Origin: Serratia sarumanii
GTDB taxonomy: Bacteria; Pseudomonadota; Gammaproteobacteria; Enterobacterales; Enterobacteriaceae
NCBI RefSeq assembly: GCF_029962605.1
Contig: NZ_CP124750.1
Location: forward strand, 4,464,001 to 4,528,000
Length of the DNA stretch: 64,000 bases
Direction: 5' to 3'
Below are positions 7,903 to 16,948 of the stretch, in pieces (positions within the stretch are counted from its first letter, which is position 1; each line of letters opens with the position of its first letter). The notes beneath the pieces were generated by a model. The model was not told the DNA's origin and made no database searches. It saw only the letters and a list, made by a program, of their open reading frames with translations. A program made the translations under genes and the position numbers.

Positions 7903-8185
7903 GAAATATCACCTTATAGTCATTGAACTGCGCTAAGAACTATTGCTTCAGGTGTTGGAATAAAAAGACGATTTATTCCTTATTAACTTCTTGTATTGCG
8001 AGAACGAAAATCTTCGTCCCACCCCGGTGTGAAAACTTGCACGGGCTATATGGCCGATAAAATAGCGGCGCCCCGAACAAGCGTTATTTTTCTGCTCCGA
8101 TAGTAGGGCGACGGCCGTTGGCTTGCTTTATATGAAAGGCCAACTATCATTGCGTTTCGGCCAATCTGCCCGCCAAAGGGAACAC
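7903..8185. promoter_or_regulatory. divergent promoter region between the flavoprotein operon and the AraC regulator
   Basis: An AT-richer stretch of about 280 bp separates the two divergently read genes, so it should carry both promoters. I see no strong palindrome or consensus promoter that I would assign. The reading frame of the AraC gene extends back to 8123, but without a ribosome site there. Confidence 0.4.
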
Positions 8186-8968
8186 ATGCGCAACGTCCGC
8201 ATTGATGACATCGACCACGTAACGCGCGCGGTGATCGCCATCGGCACCGATTATCCGCCGGGGCACCTGCTGCCGATGCACAGCCACCGGCGCGCGCAGT
8301 TGTTGTACGGCGCCACCGGCGTCATGCACGTTTTCACGCAGCAAGGCAATTGGGTCGTCCCGCCGCAGCACGCAGTGTGGCTGCCGCCGCAGATGCCGCA
8401 CGCGGTGAGGATGGTCGGCGTCACCACCCGCAGCCTGTATCTCGAACCCGGCGCGTTGCCCGCCGAACGGCCGCAGGTCTGTCAGGTGGTCAGCGTCACC
8501 CCGCTGATGCGCCAGCTGTTGATGGCGGCGGTGGATATGCCGCTGGAGTATGCACAAGAGGGGCGCGACGGAGCGCTGGCGACGCTGTTGCTGCATGAGC
8601 TGGCTCGGCTGCAGCCCTTGCCCCTGCACATCCCGCTGCCCGCCGATTCCCGGCTGGGCGAGCTGTGCCGCGCCTTTTTGCAGCACCCCGACGCTCACGA
8701 CTCCGCGCAGCGGTGGGCCCCTCGTCTGTACATGAGCATTCGCACCTTCAGCCGCTTCTTTCGCGCGCAGACCGGCCTGCCGTTTTCGCAATGGCGCCAG
8801 CGCGCCTGCGTGGTGCTGGCGTTGGCGCTGCTGGCCGAAGGGCGCAGCGTAACGCAGGTGGCGATGGAGATGGGATATGACAGCAGCGCGGCGTTTTCAA
8901 CCATGTTTCGCCGCGTGCTGGGGCAGGCGCCCTCCTCCTATCTGACGGAAGACGGGCGCGACGGTTGA
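8186..8968 (+). CDS. AraC-family regulator with N-terminal cupin domain
   Basis: A 260-residue regulator of the NimR/YeaM-like type. The N-terminal cupin sensor includes the HSHRRAQLLYGATG segment. Two C-terminal helix-turn-helix motifs follow, one starting MSIRTFSRFFRAQTG and the other around SVTQVAMEMGYDSSAAF. The start at 8186 is preferred over 8123 and 8132 because AAAGGGA lies 5 bases upstream. It is divergent from the flavoprotein/formyltransferase/exporter operon and is the obvious candidate to control it. NimR-type proteins typically regulate an adjacent drug or metabolite exporter, which fits the TauE gene; this remains inference. Confidence 0.85.
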   Translation: MRNVRIDDIDHVTRAVIAIGTDYPPGHLLPMHSHRRAQLLYGATGVMHVFTQQGNWVVPPQHAVWLPPQMPHAVRMVGVTTRSLYLEPGALPAERPQVCQVVSVTPLMRQLLMAAVDMPLEYAQEGRDGALATLLLHELARLQPLPLHIPLPADSRLGELCRAFLQHPDAHDSAQRWAPRLYMSIRTFSRFFRAQTGLPFSQWRQRACVVLALALLAEGRSVTQVAMEMGYDSSAAFSTMFRRVLGQAPSSYLTEDGRDG

Positions 8969-8972
8969 CGGG

Positions 8973-9359
8973 TTAGCGGAATTTCTTGTGGTTGGCGTCG
9001 CGGGTTTGCTTGAAGCCCTGCGCCAGCTGCTTCGCTTCGGCGACTTTGCCCTGATTGGCCAGCGCCAGCGCCTGATCGATCTGGCCGATCAGGGTATCCA
9101 GCCCGTGACGAAAATCTTTCATCTCCGGGCTGTCGGCGGCTTTGTCTTCCAGCTTCGGCGGGGTGCCCTGTTTGGCGTCCTGCGCGGCGGCGCGCATGTT
9201 TTGCAGGCTCTGTTTGAGGGTGGCGGCGGAATCGGTATTCAGCACCGTTTTGTAGTTTTCTGCCAGGGTGTCCATATCGTCGCCCAGATCGGCGGCGACC
9301 GCCAGCGAGCTGGCTGCCAGCAGCGTCAACGCCGCCAGCGCTTTCAGGGTATTCTGCAT
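8973..9359 (-). CDS. cybC: soluble cytochrome b562
   Basis: A 128-residue periplasmic four-helix-bundle haem protein. A 22-residue signal peptide ends AVA, and the mature chain begins ADLGDDM. Mature Met7 and His102 (in NHKKFR at the C-terminus) are the haem ligands, so the protein is intact. Unlike c-type cytochromes it lacks CxxCH and binds haem non-covalently. It lies downstream of pmbA on the same strand, as in E. coli, and converges with the AraC gene with only a few bases between them. The electron-transfer partner is unknown. Confidence 0.93.
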   Translation of the reverse strand: MQNTLKALAALTLLAASSLAVAADLGDDMDTLAENYKTVLNTDSAATLKQSLQNMRAAAQDAKQGTPPKLEDKAADSPEMKDFRHGLDTLIGQIDQALALANQGKVAEAKQLAQGFKQTRDANHKKFR

Positions 9360-9465
9360 GTTTGCTCACCTTCCAGTTATTGTTTTAATTAACCCACCGT
9401 TACCATAGGCAAGGCCGGGCAAAACCGAAACCGGAGATTTGTAAGCAAGGTTAAGACTGGATAAC

Positions 9466-9491
9466 GCGCGGCCGGCGGGCGCCGGCCGCGC
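9466..9491 (-). terminator. GC-rich hairpin after pmbA
   Basis: A perfect 11-bp stem (9466-9476 with 9481-9491) with a 4-base loop lies just past the pmbA stop. There is no clear U-tract, so it may act as a processing or pausing element rather than a classic intrinsic terminator. Confidence 0.5.
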
Positions 9492-9497
9492 CGCGGA

Positions 9498-10838
9498 TCA
9501 CTGACCGGCGATCTTCATTTCCGGCAGCAGCACCGAACCGCACTGGATATTGCTGCGGGTTTCGATATCGCTGCCGACGCTGACGATGTTGCGCAGCATG
9601 TCTTTCAGGTTGCCGGCGATGGTGATCTCGCTGACCGGATATTGGATCTCGCCGTTTTCCACCCAGAAACCGGCGGCGCCGCGCGAGTAATCGCCGGTGA
9701 CGCCGCTGACGCCCTGGCCCATCAGCTCGGTGACCACCAGGCCGGTGCCAAGCTGTTTCAGCATGCCGGCGAAGTCGGCGCCCTGCCCGGCAATGCGCCA
9801 GTTATGGATGCCGCCGGCATGGCCGGTGCTGTGCAGGCCCAGCTTGCGCGCCGAGTAGCTGGTCATCAGCCAGGTTTGCAGCACGCCGTCCTTGACGATA
9901 TCGCGCCGCTGGGTGCGCACGCCCTCGCTGTCGAACGGCGTCGACGCCAGCCCTTTCAGCAGGTGCGGATGCTCTTCGACGGTCAGCCACGCCGGCAGGA
10001 TCTGCTTGCCGAGCGAGTCCAGCAGGAAGGTCGATTTGCGGTAAACGCTGCTGCCGCTGATGGCGCCCACCAGATGACCGAACAGCCCGGTGGCCACCTC
10101 GGAGGCGAACAGCACCGGCGCCTTCATGGTCGACAGTTTGCGCGGCGCGAGACGCGCCAGCGTGCGGCGGGCGCACTCCTGCCCCACCCACTCGGGGCTT
10201 TGCAGATCGCCCATCGCACGGCCGATGGTGTAAGCGTAATCCCGCTCCATATCGCCGTCCTGCTCAGCAATGACGCAGCTGGACAGCGAGTGGCGGCTGG
10301 AACAGTAGCTTTGCAGCATGCCGTGGCTGTTGCCGAACACCTTGATACCGTAGTGGCTGTTGAAGCTGCCGCCTTCGGTGTTGGTGATGCGCTTGTCCGC
10401 CGCCAGCGAAGCCTGCTCGGCGCGCGCCGCTAGCTCGATGCCGCGCTCGGCGTCCAGCTCGATCGGGTGGAACAGATCGAGATCCGGCGCCTCGAACGCC
10501 AGCAGATCTTTCTCCGCCGGGCCGGCGCAAGGATCCTCAGAGGTGTAGCGCGCGATATCCAGCGCCGCCTGTACGGTGCGGGCGATGGCGTCCGGGCTGA
10601 GATCGGTGGAAGAGGCGCTGCCTTTGCGCTGGCGGTGATACACGGTGATGCCCAGCGCGCCATCGCTGTTGAACTCGACGTTTTCCACCTCGCCGAAGCG
10701 GGTGCTGACGCTGATGCCGGTCGATTTGGTGACCGCGACTTCCGCCGCGTCGGAACCGGCGCGGGCCAGCTCCAGCGCCTGAGAAACGGCCTGTTCCAGC
10801 GCCTTGCGCTGTTCTGCAACTTGAGTGACTACTTTCAT
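9498..10838 (-). CDS. pmbA: PmbA (TldE), TldD-partner metalloprotease subunit
   Basis: A 446-residue protein, very close to E. coli PmbA along its whole length; the C-terminus [10 protein letters not shown] matches exactly. TldD and TldE/PmbA form a heterodimeric zinc protease that degrades unfolded peptides, matures microcin B17 and helps degrade the CcdA antitoxin. PmbA itself lacks the HExxxH zinc motif, which is carried by TldD (also in this window, at 22907-24352). The frame extends to 11003, but homology starts at MKVVTQV, giving the ATG at 10836-10838. It stands divergent from the toxin-antitoxin pair and darP. Confidence 0.95.
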   Translation of the reverse strand: MKVVTQVAEQRKALEQAVSQALELARAGSDAAEVAVTKSTGISVSTRFGEVENVEFNSDGALGITVYHRQRKGSASSTDLSPDAIARTVQAALDIARYTSEDPCAGPAEKDLLAFEAPDLDLFHPIELDAERGIELAARAEQASLAADKRITNTEGGSFNSHYGIKVFGNSHGMLQSYCSSRHSLSSCVIAEQDGDMERDYAYTIGRAMGDLQSPEWVGQECARRTLARLAPRKLSTMKAPVLFASEVATGLFGHLVGAISGSSVYRKSTFLLDSLGKQILPAWLTVEEHPHLLKGLASTPFDSEGVRTQRRDIVKDGVLQTWLMTSYSARKLGLHSTGHAGGIHNWRIAGQGADFAGMLKQLGTGLVVTELMGQGVSGVTGDYSRGAAGFWVENGEIQYPVSEITIAGNLKDMLRNIVSVGSDIETRSNIQCGSVLLPEMKIAGQ

Positions 10839-11013
10839 CAATCTGCCATAATTAATCAGAAAATCGTTGAGAAAAGTGCCGGAGCGGCGTAGTTGTGCAC
10901 GCGGAGCGGCGCGCAAAAATCCTGAGATCTCTGCCGTTGAGTCTAACAGGAACCGCGTTGAATTTCGCATAAAGCCGAACGGCAAAGCCGGGATAACATG
11001 CAAAAGCCGTGCA

Positions 11014-11352
11014 TCACTCGACGATCAGTTTTACCGACTTGCCAATATTCGCCATCATGTTGACCAACGCATCCAGCGTGAACTTCTCGGTTTTCTGATT
11101 CACCACGTCGGACACGCGCGGCCGGGAAGTGTGCAGATAACGCGCCGCCTCCTCCTGGCGATAACCTTCTTCCTCAATCCACGCGCTGATCTCACCCATC
11201 AGCTGTTTTTTCAGTGCGATAAGCTGCGCAATTTCCGCATTGGACTGCGCTTGCAATTGCCGAGCCTCGTCGGCGGAAAATCCAAGATCCGCAAACACAT
11301 TGCCGCCTGCGGGCGTAACGTGGCGCGAATCGATATCAATCGGCTTGGTCAT
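11014..11352 (-). CDS. HigA-like XRE-family antitoxin
   Basis: A 112-residue protein with a C-terminal helix-turn-helix of the HigA2/HTH_37 type ([18 protein letters not shown], about residues 68-85) and an N-terminal helical region likely to bind the toxin. It is the second gene of a toxin-first operon and overlaps the toxin's 3' end by 17 bases, the usual HigBA order. The ATG at 11350-11352 has an AAGG site; the frame extends a little further upstream inside the toxin gene. It probably represses its own operon through the palindrome at 11715-11732. Confidence 0.85.
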   Translation of the reverse strand: MTKPIDIDSRHVTPAGGNVFADLGFSADEARQLQAQSNAEIAQLIALKKQLMGEISAWIEEEGYRQEEAARYLHTSRPRVSDVVNQKTEKFTLDALVNMMANIGKSVKLIVE

Positions 11353-11698
11353 GACCTTTACTCCGCTCATTAATGACCGCGTCATAACGCGCTTTGATTA
11401 TCTGAATATCGTGGCGGCTGGTTTTCTCCGCCTTCTTCTGAAAGCTGTGCAAGACATAGATCGCTTCGCTGAACTTTGCCACATAGACCACCCTGAATGC
11501 CCCACCGATGGCATATAAACGGATTTCGATAACGCCGCTTCCGCAGTTGGCCATCGGTTTCCAATTACCGGGTTCCAGACCTCTTTGCACTTTACTCAGT
11601 TCAAATCCTGCCGCTTTTCGCGCATCGATTGGGAAGGCCAGCAAATCCTCTAGCGATGAGCCACGCCAATCAATGGCTTTCTCGATGCCATCATCCAT
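11336..11698 (-). CDS. RelE/HigB-family toxin (phage-derived Gp49-like)
   Basis: A 120-residue protein of the Gp49/HigB branch of the RelE superfamily, ribosome-dependent mRNA endonucleases. Family marks are the central strand segment EIRLYAIGGAFRVVYVAKF and the YVLHSFQKKAEKT motif, rich in the basic residues needed to bind RNA. The frame opens at a GTG (11705-11707), but that overlaps the ribosome site. The ATG at 11696-11698 has GGAGG 8 or so bases upstream and is preferred. With the adjoining XRE gene it forms a complete type II toxin-antitoxin module. Confidence 0.85.
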   Translation of the reverse strand: MDDGIEKAIDWRGSSLEDLLAFPIDARKAAGFELSKVQRGLEPGNWKPMANCGSGVIEIRLYAIGGAFRVVYVAKFSEAIYVLHSFQKKAEKTSRHDIQIIKARYDAVINERSKGHDQAD

Positions 11699-11714
11699 GA
11701 ATATCACCTCCTTT

Positions 11715-11732
11715 TGTATAAAATTTTATACA
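11715..11732. promoter_or_regulatory. 18-bp perfect palindrome, likely operator of the toxin-antitoxin operon
   Basis: The sequence TGTATAAAATTTTATACA is perfectly symmetric and sits directly upstream of the toxin's GGAGG site, where it would overlap a promoter. HigA-type antitoxins bind such short AT-rich palindromes, so autorepression is the likely role. Confidence 0.7.
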
Positions 11733-11888
11733 GACAGGGTGATAAAAACAACCGTGCAAATTCCCAAGACGGGCAGCCAGGCGCGATAATCCCCCAACGT
11801 GGCAGCTATACTCAGTTTGCTCAAGGCACGCAATTGGCGGGTTGCCGGACAACCTGTTAGGATTAGCCTCTTTTTAACGGAGCCTACC

Positions 11889-12437
11889 ATGAACAAACAG
11901 CCTGAAGACTGGCTCGACGATGTCCCGGAGAATGAAAACGAGGACGATGACGAGATTATCTGGGTCAGTAAAAGTGAGATTAAACGTGATGCCGAAGCGC
12001 TGAAAGACCTGGGGGCCGAAATGGTCGATCTGGGCAAAAACGCGCTGGATCGCATCCCGTTGGACGAAGATTTGCGCGCCGCCATCGAGCTGGCGCAGAA
12101 GATCAAGAAAGAGGGCCGTCGCCGTCAGCTGCAGCTGATCGGCAAGATGCTGCGCGCCCGCGATATCGAGCCGATCCAGACCGCGCTCGACAAGCTGAAA
12201 AACCGCCACAACCAGCAGGTTTCGCTGTTCCACAAGCTGGAAGCGCTGCGCGACCGTCTGGTGGAAGAAGGCGATGACGTGATTCCGTCGATCCTGGATC
12301 TGTATCCGGCCGCCGATCGCCAACAGCTGCGTTCACTGGTGCGCAACGCGCAGAAAGAGAAGGCCGCCAACAAGCCGCCTAAGGCTTACCGCCAGATCTT
12401 CCAATACCTGCGCGAGCTGGCCGAAGCGGCCGACTAA
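11889..12437 (+). CDS. darP: DarP (YjgA), ribosome-associated 50S biogenesis factor
   Basis: A 182-residue, highly charged helical protein of the UPF0307/YjgA family. It has an acidic N-terminus (residues 4-22, rich in Asp and Glu) and a long basic helical body. DarP associates with late 50S precursors and supports peptidyl-transferase-centre maturation. The frame runs back to 11799, but homology and a GGAG site select the ATG at 11889. In E. coli it is divergent from and adjacent to pmbA; here a toxin-antitoxin pair is inserted between them. Confidence 0.93.
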   Translation: MNKQPEDWLDDVPENENEDDDEIIWVSKSEIKRDAEALKDLGAEMVDLGKNALDRIPLDEDLRAAIELAQKIKKEGRRRQLQLIGKMLRARDIEPIQTALDKLKNRHNQQVSLFHKLEALRDRLVEEGDDVIPSILDLYPAADRQQLRSLVRNAQKEKAANKPPKAYRQIFQYLRELAEAAD

Positions 12438-12467
12438 GCGCCGCCGCCATCCCGGGATGAACCCATT

Positions 12468-12767
12468 TCATCCCCGGTGATGGGCCGGTTCGCCGCTGCT
12501 TTCGCGGATATTGAAACGCAGGCTGCCTTCCAGCTCTTCTTCCGCCTCTTCAAACAGCAGAATGATCGCGCCGAAACGACGCTTGCTGCGGGCATTCAGG
12601 TGAGTGAACTCGATTTCCACCGGCAGGCCGATATCGCCGGTCACCACGTCCCACAGCGCGTCGAGGTTGGCGCCGAACCCCTCGTCCAGCGCAAACTTGT
12701 GCGCGAAATCGCGGTAGAAGGTCGGCACATCCTGGATCTGTTCGAAATCAAACTCTACTTTTGCCAT
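12468..12767 (-). CDS. barstar-family ribonuclease inhibitor
   Basis: A 99-residue protein of the barstar fold. It shows the FYRDFAHKF segment, the acidic binding helix region around GFGANLDALWDVVTGDI (the part that in barstar plugs the barnase active site, with Asp35- and Asp39-like residues) and a C-terminal acidic EEAEEELEG stretch. The ATG at 12765-12767 starts the homologous part; the extra upstream frame overlaps the RNase gene. Only 5 bases separate it from the barnase-like gene, so enzyme and inhibitor are co-expressed. It should protect the cytoplasm from the RNase before export. Confidence 0.88.
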   Translation of the reverse strand: MAKVEFDFEQIQDVPTFYRDFAHKFALDEGFGANLDALWDVVTGDIGLPVEIEFTHLNARSKRRFGAIILLFEEAEEELEGSLRFNIRESSGEPAHHRG

Positions 12768-12772
12768 CAAAC

Positions 12773-13240
12773 TCACTCCACACGAATGAAGTTTTTGTAA
12801 TGGTCGCGCGTGACGAAGATCAGACCGTCGCTCGAATACAGCAGGCGATCGGCGCCGCGCCGGCCACACTGATAATTGATGTCCGCTTCGCGCCAGACCC
12901 GGCCGCCGGCGCTCGGCAGTTGCCCTTCACGGTTAGAGAACCGATCGCCGCCAATCGCCTTGCCCGGCAATACCGCACAGAGGTTGCCTGAACGCGGATC
13001 CCAGCCCTGCTCGCGCGCCTGCTTCTTGGTGACGTAATAGCCCGGCAGCCGCTGATGCTGCTGCAGGTAACTCACCACCGTTTGCTGCTGCGTGAGCCGA
13101 TCGATGCTCTGCTGCTGTCCCGCCGGCGCTTGGGCCACCGCCGGGTTGCCGTCGATCGCACGGTGCTCGTTGCCGCGCAGCGCGCTGAAGACGGCGATGA
13201 CCACGGCGATGACAATCGCCAACAGAATCCGCTTGTTCAT
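12773..13240 (-). CDS. barnase-like secreted or membrane-anchored guanyl-type ribonuclease
   Basis: A 155-residue protein. Residues 1-20 form a hydrophobic signal or anchor, residues about 25-60 are a polar linker, and residues 61-155 closely match mature barnase. Catalytic equivalents are all present: Lys72 or Lys73 (VTKKQA, barnase Lys27), Glu118 (WREADINY, Glu73), Arg132 (ADRLLYSSD, Arg87) and His148 (RDHYKNF, His102). It should therefore be active on RNA. Two cysteines (88 and 125), absent from barnase, could form a disulfide in the periplasm. The ATG has AGGGAA upstream. Whether it is released or stays anchored cannot be decided. Confidence 0.9.
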   Translation of the reverse strand: MNKRILLAIVIAVVIAVFSALRGNEHRAIDGNPAVAQAPAGQQQSIDRLTQQQTVVSYLQQHQRLPGYYVTKKQAREQGWDPRSGNLCAVLPGKAIGGDRFSNREGQLPSAGGRVWREADINYQCGRRGADRLLYSSDGLIFVTRDHYKNFIRVE

Positions 13241-13310
13241 GACATTCCCTGAAATTATGCCGCCGAAGGCACCGCAGCGCCCCCAGGCTAGTTAGCTATA
13301 TAGTCGACCT

Positions 13311-13366
13311 GGATGAAACTAAGATGACCGGCACGTCACATTTTCGCGGCGGTAAGAGTTTCATCC
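13311..13366. repeat. 10-bp inverted repeat in the gap between aaeB and the barnase gene
   Basis: GGATGAAACT (13311-13320) and its exact complement AGTTTCATCC (13357-13366) are 36 bases apart, about 70-125 bases upstream of the RNase start. It could be a regulatory site or an RNA stem. The rest of 13241-13520 shows no gene. Confidence 0.45.
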
Positions 13367-13485
13367 ATTCATGACAATGATGCCACTTTCCAGCCGTTCT
13401 GGCACTCGGAGTCGCTCTGAAAAGGGGCCGCACCACATGAGACGGCCCGCCGTGCCAGGCGCTGCTTTCAGTATAGTCGGGGAAG

Positions 13486-13504
13486 GCGCCGCACAACGCG
13501 GCGC
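13486..13504 (-). terminator. GC-rich hairpin after aaeB
   Basis: A 7-bp stem, GCGCCGC / GCGGCGC (13486-13492 with 13498-13504), lies about 17 bases past the aaeB stop. On the minus strand it is followed by CTTCCCC rather than a U-run, so termination is plausible but not certain. Confidence 0.45.
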
Positions 13505-13520
13505 AACAGGCGGGAACGCA

Positions 13521-15488
13521 TCAATCGATCAAGGCGTGGCGATAGCGATGCAGCATGTCGGCCAGGCGCTTCACCGGCCCGGTGACGCTGAGCGGCGCCT
13601 GATTGTCTACCAATTTTTGCTGGTACTCGTTCATTTCACCCAGCAAGCGATCGTAGTAATAGGCGCGCTTGACGTCGTTTTTGGCCGAGACCACCCGATC
13701 GGCGGTGCTGCGGATCTGGCGGTGGAAGGCCGACAGCTCTTCGCTGACCGGAATCTCCGCCCGCTGCATGCGCTGGTGGGCGATGATCAGGTTCAGCGCC
13801 AGACGATATTTGGCGATGTCGTTCGGGAACATCATCAGCAGCTGGTTAAGCTGCTGATACAGCGCAGGCAGGTGGTTCTGCCGACGGCGCGCCGCCTTGG
13901 TGGTCAGCGCCGACACCGCGCTGCTGACGAACTGGTTGAGCAACGTGCGGCCGGTGCGTTCGCGCGAATTGTCGCGGATCAACAGCAGCACCATCAGCCC
14001 GACGCAGCTGCCGAGGAACTGGCCGAGCGCTCCGTCGAGAAACTGGGTGACGTTGAACTCCATCGGGTTGCTCAGCACCAGAATGTTGATGGTCCCTGCC
14101 AGCAGCCCCAGCGAACCGAGCCGCCGCTTCTGCACCTCGATGCCGATGAAAAACGCCAGCAGGCCGAGGCTGAGGCACAGCAGCAAAATGCTCTGCTGTG
14201 TCGCCGGCAGGATCACCATGAAGAACAGGGAGCCGACCGGGATCGCCGCCAGCATGCCCAGCACGAAATCCATCGCCACCATGCGCGGCGCCGGGGTGCG
14301 CATCGCCAGCGAGGTGATTACCGCAATGATCACCATAAAGCCGCTGCCGGACGTCCAGCCGGTCCACAGCCACAGCAGGCAGCCGAACGCCGTGGCCACA
14401 AAGGTGCGCAGGCCGTTGATCATCGCATGATGCCCTTCCGCCGAGGTCGGCTTGACCACCGTTTCATTGCTCAACACGTCCTCTTCCACCGCGCTGATGC
14501 TGCCGTTGGTGTGTACGCCCTTCGACAGCAGCAGGTAGCGCGTTGCCGCGCCGACCCAGCCAGTGAGGGTCGGCAGCGTTTCTTCGGAGCGATGCGTGGT
14601 CAGCACCTGGCGCAACAGCTTCATGCGCCTGTGGATCTCCTGCGGGGTTTCCGCCGGCACCATCAGCTGTTCCCGCAGGCTCGCTTGCAGCGCGTCCGGG
14701 TGATTCAACAGGATCAGGTAGGTTTCGCAAGCCTGGGTAATCAGCGTCAGCGACAGGGTATGCAGCGCCTTCACCCGGCGATTGACCTTCTGCCAGCGCG
14801 AAGACTCCATCATCAGGTTGTTGCGCATGCCGTCCAGCGCCGTGGTGCTCTTCACCAGATTGCTCCAGGCGCGGTCGATGTCTTCTTTGTCGGCGTTGCT
14901 GATGCACATCTGCATCAGGCGATATTGATCCACCAGCAGCTGATCCACCGCCCGATCGATATCCTGCTTGATCGAACGCGGCGAGAACAGCAGATCCGCC
15001 AATACGGCGCTGACGATGCCCAGCACGATCTCGCTGCAACGCTCGATGGCGAACTGCGGCGCTTCCAGCAGATGGGCCTCGCTGGTGGCGACCGTCACGA
15101 TGATGATCAGCGCGGTATAGCCGGCCAGGCCCCAGGCGTAGGAGTTCTCGACCTTGATCAGTGAAGAGAGCCAGGTGCAGAAACCGGCCCAGATGCAGCA
15201 CAACAGCAGCATCACCACCGGCGCGCGGGCGGTGGTGATGATAATGAGCAGGCCGACGAAGCAGCCGATAAAGGTGCCGATGATGCGCAGCCAGCCGCGG
15301 TGGCGGATGGCGCCGGAGAAGGGTTCACCGCCGGCGGCAAAGGCCGGGCCGGCGGCGACGATGGCGGCAGTCATCGCCGACCAGCGCGGGGTTTCCAGAT
15401 TGAGATGGAAGCCGACGAACAGCGCAAACACAATCGCGAAGCTGAGCTTGAAGGCGAATCTCAGCCGGATAAAGGTTGGGCTGTTCAT
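13521..15488 (-). CDS. aaeB: AaeB, aromatic carboxylic acid efflux pump inner-membrane subunit
   Basis: A 655-residue FUSC/PET-family membrane protein with two hydrophobic blocks, about residues 10-170 and 360-530. Each is followed by a cytoplasmic region, the family's usual duplicated layout. AaeB pumps p-hydroxybenzoate and related hydroxylated aromatic acids, with AaeA as membrane-fusion partner. The length equals the E. coli protein. Its ATG overlaps the aaeA stop by one base (TAATG), so the pump subunits are translationally coupled. Expression is expected from the aaeX promoter under AaeR. Confidence 0.94.
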   Translation of the reverse strand: MNSPTFIRLRFAFKLSFAIVFALFVGFHLNLETPRWSAMTAAIVAAGPAFAAGGEPFSGAIRHRGWLRIIGTFIGCFVGLLIIITTARAPVVMLLLCCIWAGFCTWLSSLIKVENSYAWGLAGYTALIIIVTVATSEAHLLEAPQFAIERCSEIVLGIVSAVLADLLFSPRSIKQDIDRAVDQLLVDQYRLMQMCISNADKEDIDRAWSNLVKSTTALDGMRNNLMMESSRWQKVNRRVKALHTLSLTLITQACETYLILLNHPDALQASLREQLMVPAETPQEIHRRMKLLRQVLTTHRSEETLPTLTGWVGAATRYLLLSKGVHTNGSISAVEEDVLSNETVVKPTSAEGHHAMINGLRTFVATAFGCLLWLWTGWTSGSGFMVIIAVITSLAMRTPAPRMVAMDFVLGMLAAIPVGSLFFMVILPATQQSILLLCLSLGLLAFFIGIEVQKRRLGSLGLLAGTINILVLSNPMEFNVTQFLDGALGQFLGSCVGLMVLLLIRDNSRERTGRTLLNQFVSSAVSALTTKAARRRQNHLPALYQQLNQLLMMFPNDIAKYRLALNLIIAHQRMQRAEIPVSEELSAFHRQIRSTADRVVSAKNDVKRAYYYDRLLGEMNEYQQKLVDNQAPLSVTGPVKRLADMLHRYRHALID

Positions 15489-16423
15489 TAGCCGAACTCA
15501 CGCAGCCGGTGCATCAGGCGCACAAAAGGCGAGCCGCTGTCGGCATTGCGATCGTTCTTGCCGACGATCACCACGGTGGCGGTGGTGCCGGCCGGGTACG
15601 GATGCTGTTGGTCCTTGGCGTCCAGCAGGATCTTCACCGGCACGCGCTGCGCCAGGCGCACCCACTCCAGGTTGCTGTCGATCGAGGCTAATCCTTTGTT
15701 GTTCACCGTGCTGCTGCTGTTGTTCACCGCCGCCGCCACGCTGTCGACGGTGCCATGCATGATGCGGTTGCTGCCGAGCGGGGTGATCTCCGCACGATCG
15801 CCCTTATTCAGGCCGTTCAGCTTGGTTTCTTCCAGATAGGCCAGGATGTAGAAGGAGTCTTTCTTCACCAGCGCCACCGCCACCGAACCGCGGGTGATGT
15901 ATTCGCCGGCGTGTACGTTGAGGTTGGTGATCCAGCCATCGGCCGGAGCGCGCACCGTGGTGCGTTCCAGATCCAGCTGCGCCAGCTCACGCGTCGCCAC
16001 GGCCTTCGCCAGCTGGTGTTGCACGGTCTGCAGCGAGTTGTTCGACTGGTCGATTTCTTCCTGCGACATCGCCTGCACGCCCAGCTTCACGCGGCGGCCG
16101 GCCTCGCGCCGCTTTTCCGCCGCCAGCGTCTGATAGTAGGCGACGTCGGCACTGGCTTGCGCCAGCGCCTGCTCATAGCGCGGCCGATCGACCACGAACA
16201 GCACCTGCCCTTTCTTCACCAATTGGTTATCCACCACCGGCACGTCGGTCAGCAGGCCGCTGACGTCCGGCGCGATCGCCACCACGTCGGCGGTGAACTT
16301 GGCGTCACGCGTCCACGGCGACTCGGTGTAAAACACCCAGGCCTTGAATACCGCGACGATGCCCAGCAGCACAAGAATCAAAGTGATCGCGATTCGGGTT
16401 ATTTTTATCGAAAAATTTTTCAC
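15488..16423 (-). CDS. aaeA: AaeA, membrane-fusion subunit of the aromatic acid efflux pump
   Basis: A 311-residue HlyD/MFP-family protein. It has one N-terminal membrane anchor (residues about 8-30), then the lipoyl-like and beta-barrel regions ([31 protein letters not shown]) flanking an alpha-helical hairpin. The frame opens at an ATG at 16438, but that would overlap aaeX. The GTG at 16421-16423 has GAGG five bases upstream and gives the length of E. coli AaeA (310), so it is preferred. It forms a tripartite-like pump with AaeB in the periplasm. Confidence 0.92.
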   Translation of the reverse strand: MKNFSIKITRIAITLILVLLGIVAVFKAWVFYTESPWTRDAKFTADVVAIAPDVSGLLTDVPVVDNQLVKKGQVLFVVDRPRYEQALAQASADVAYYQTLAAEKRREAGRRVKLGVQAMSQEEIDQSNNSLQTVQHQLAKAVATRELAQLDLERTTVRAPADGWITNLNVHAGEYITRGSVAVALVKKDSFYILAYLEETKLNGLNKGDRAEITPLGSNRIMHGTVDSVAAAVNNSSSTVNNKGLASIDSNLEWVRLAQRVPVKILLDAKDQQHPYPAGTTATVVIVGKNDRNADSGSPFVRLMHRLREFG

Positions 16424-16430
16424 AGCGACC

Positions 16431-16634
16431 TCAAACAAAAAGACATGAAATCAGATAAAACAAGCAGCAATACAGCGCGGTGTTAAACAGCGCCGGATGC
16501 CAGACAAAATCGTAAATCCCCGTCGGCTGCAGCAGGCGGCGCAAGAGGAAAAACAGCGCCAGCGACACCAGCAGCTCGAAAAACACCGGCGGAAACGACA
16601 GTCCGAAGATGACCATAACCGGAAGCAAACTCAT
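16431..16634 (-). CDS. aaeX: AaeX, small membrane protein of the aae operon
   Basis: A 67-residue protein with two hydrophobic spans. It is nearly identical to E. coli AaeX through the [20 protein letters not shown] segment. The ATG at 16632-16634 matches the family start (MSLLPV); the longer frame to 16655 adds seven unsupported residues. It is the first gene of aaeXAB, ending 7 bases before the aaeA GTG. Its function is not defined and it is dispensable for efflux in E. coli reports. Confidence 0.93.
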   Translation of the reverse strand: MSLLPVMVIFGLSFPPVFFELLVSLALFFLLRRLLQPTGIYDFVWHPALFNTALYCCLFYLISCLFV

Positions 16635-16948
16635 CACTTTTTCCTTATTGTTCACTGCGCCGGGGAAAGACAGGTCTCGCCATTCACATTCTCTTTACAT
16701 TTTAGCGTGCGCGCGCCACAAATCTTGACCAGGCAGCTTGTCCAGGTCACGAACCCGAAAAAAGGTTAAACTTTGGGGCAGACATCCACGACAGGGATTG
16801 CGAGGGTGCCGGAGGAGCGGCAGGATTGCGTTGCCGATCGCTCTCGCACGTTGGTAAGGTCTATTCACCCGACCACGTTATATTAGCCTGCTTACTATCA
16901 AGGCATCAACAATCTGTGATCTAAATCACTTTTAAGCCAGAGTGAATA
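16635..16948. promoter_or_regulatory. aaeX-aaeR divergent regulatory region
   Basis: About 310 bp without a gene between the divergent aaeXAB operon and aaeR. It should hold the AaeR-dependent, aromatic-acid-inducible aaeX promoter and the aaeR promoter. A CRP-like site at 16915-16930 is listed separately. No other motif is clear enough to assign. Confidence 0.6.
16915..16930. promoter_or_regulatory. probable CRP site just upstream of aaeR
   Basis: TGTGATCTAAATCACT has the TGTGA-N6-TCACA form with one mismatch. It ends 18 bases before the aaeR ATG, overlapping where the transcript start or leader should be. It would therefore be expected to repress aaeR or to act at a distance on aaeX rather than activate aaeR. 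Confidence 0.6.

Noticed and set aside
13371..15164. 597-codon plus-strand frame opposite aaeB
   Set aside because: Shadow of aaeB; His/Arg/Gln-rich composition and no domain.
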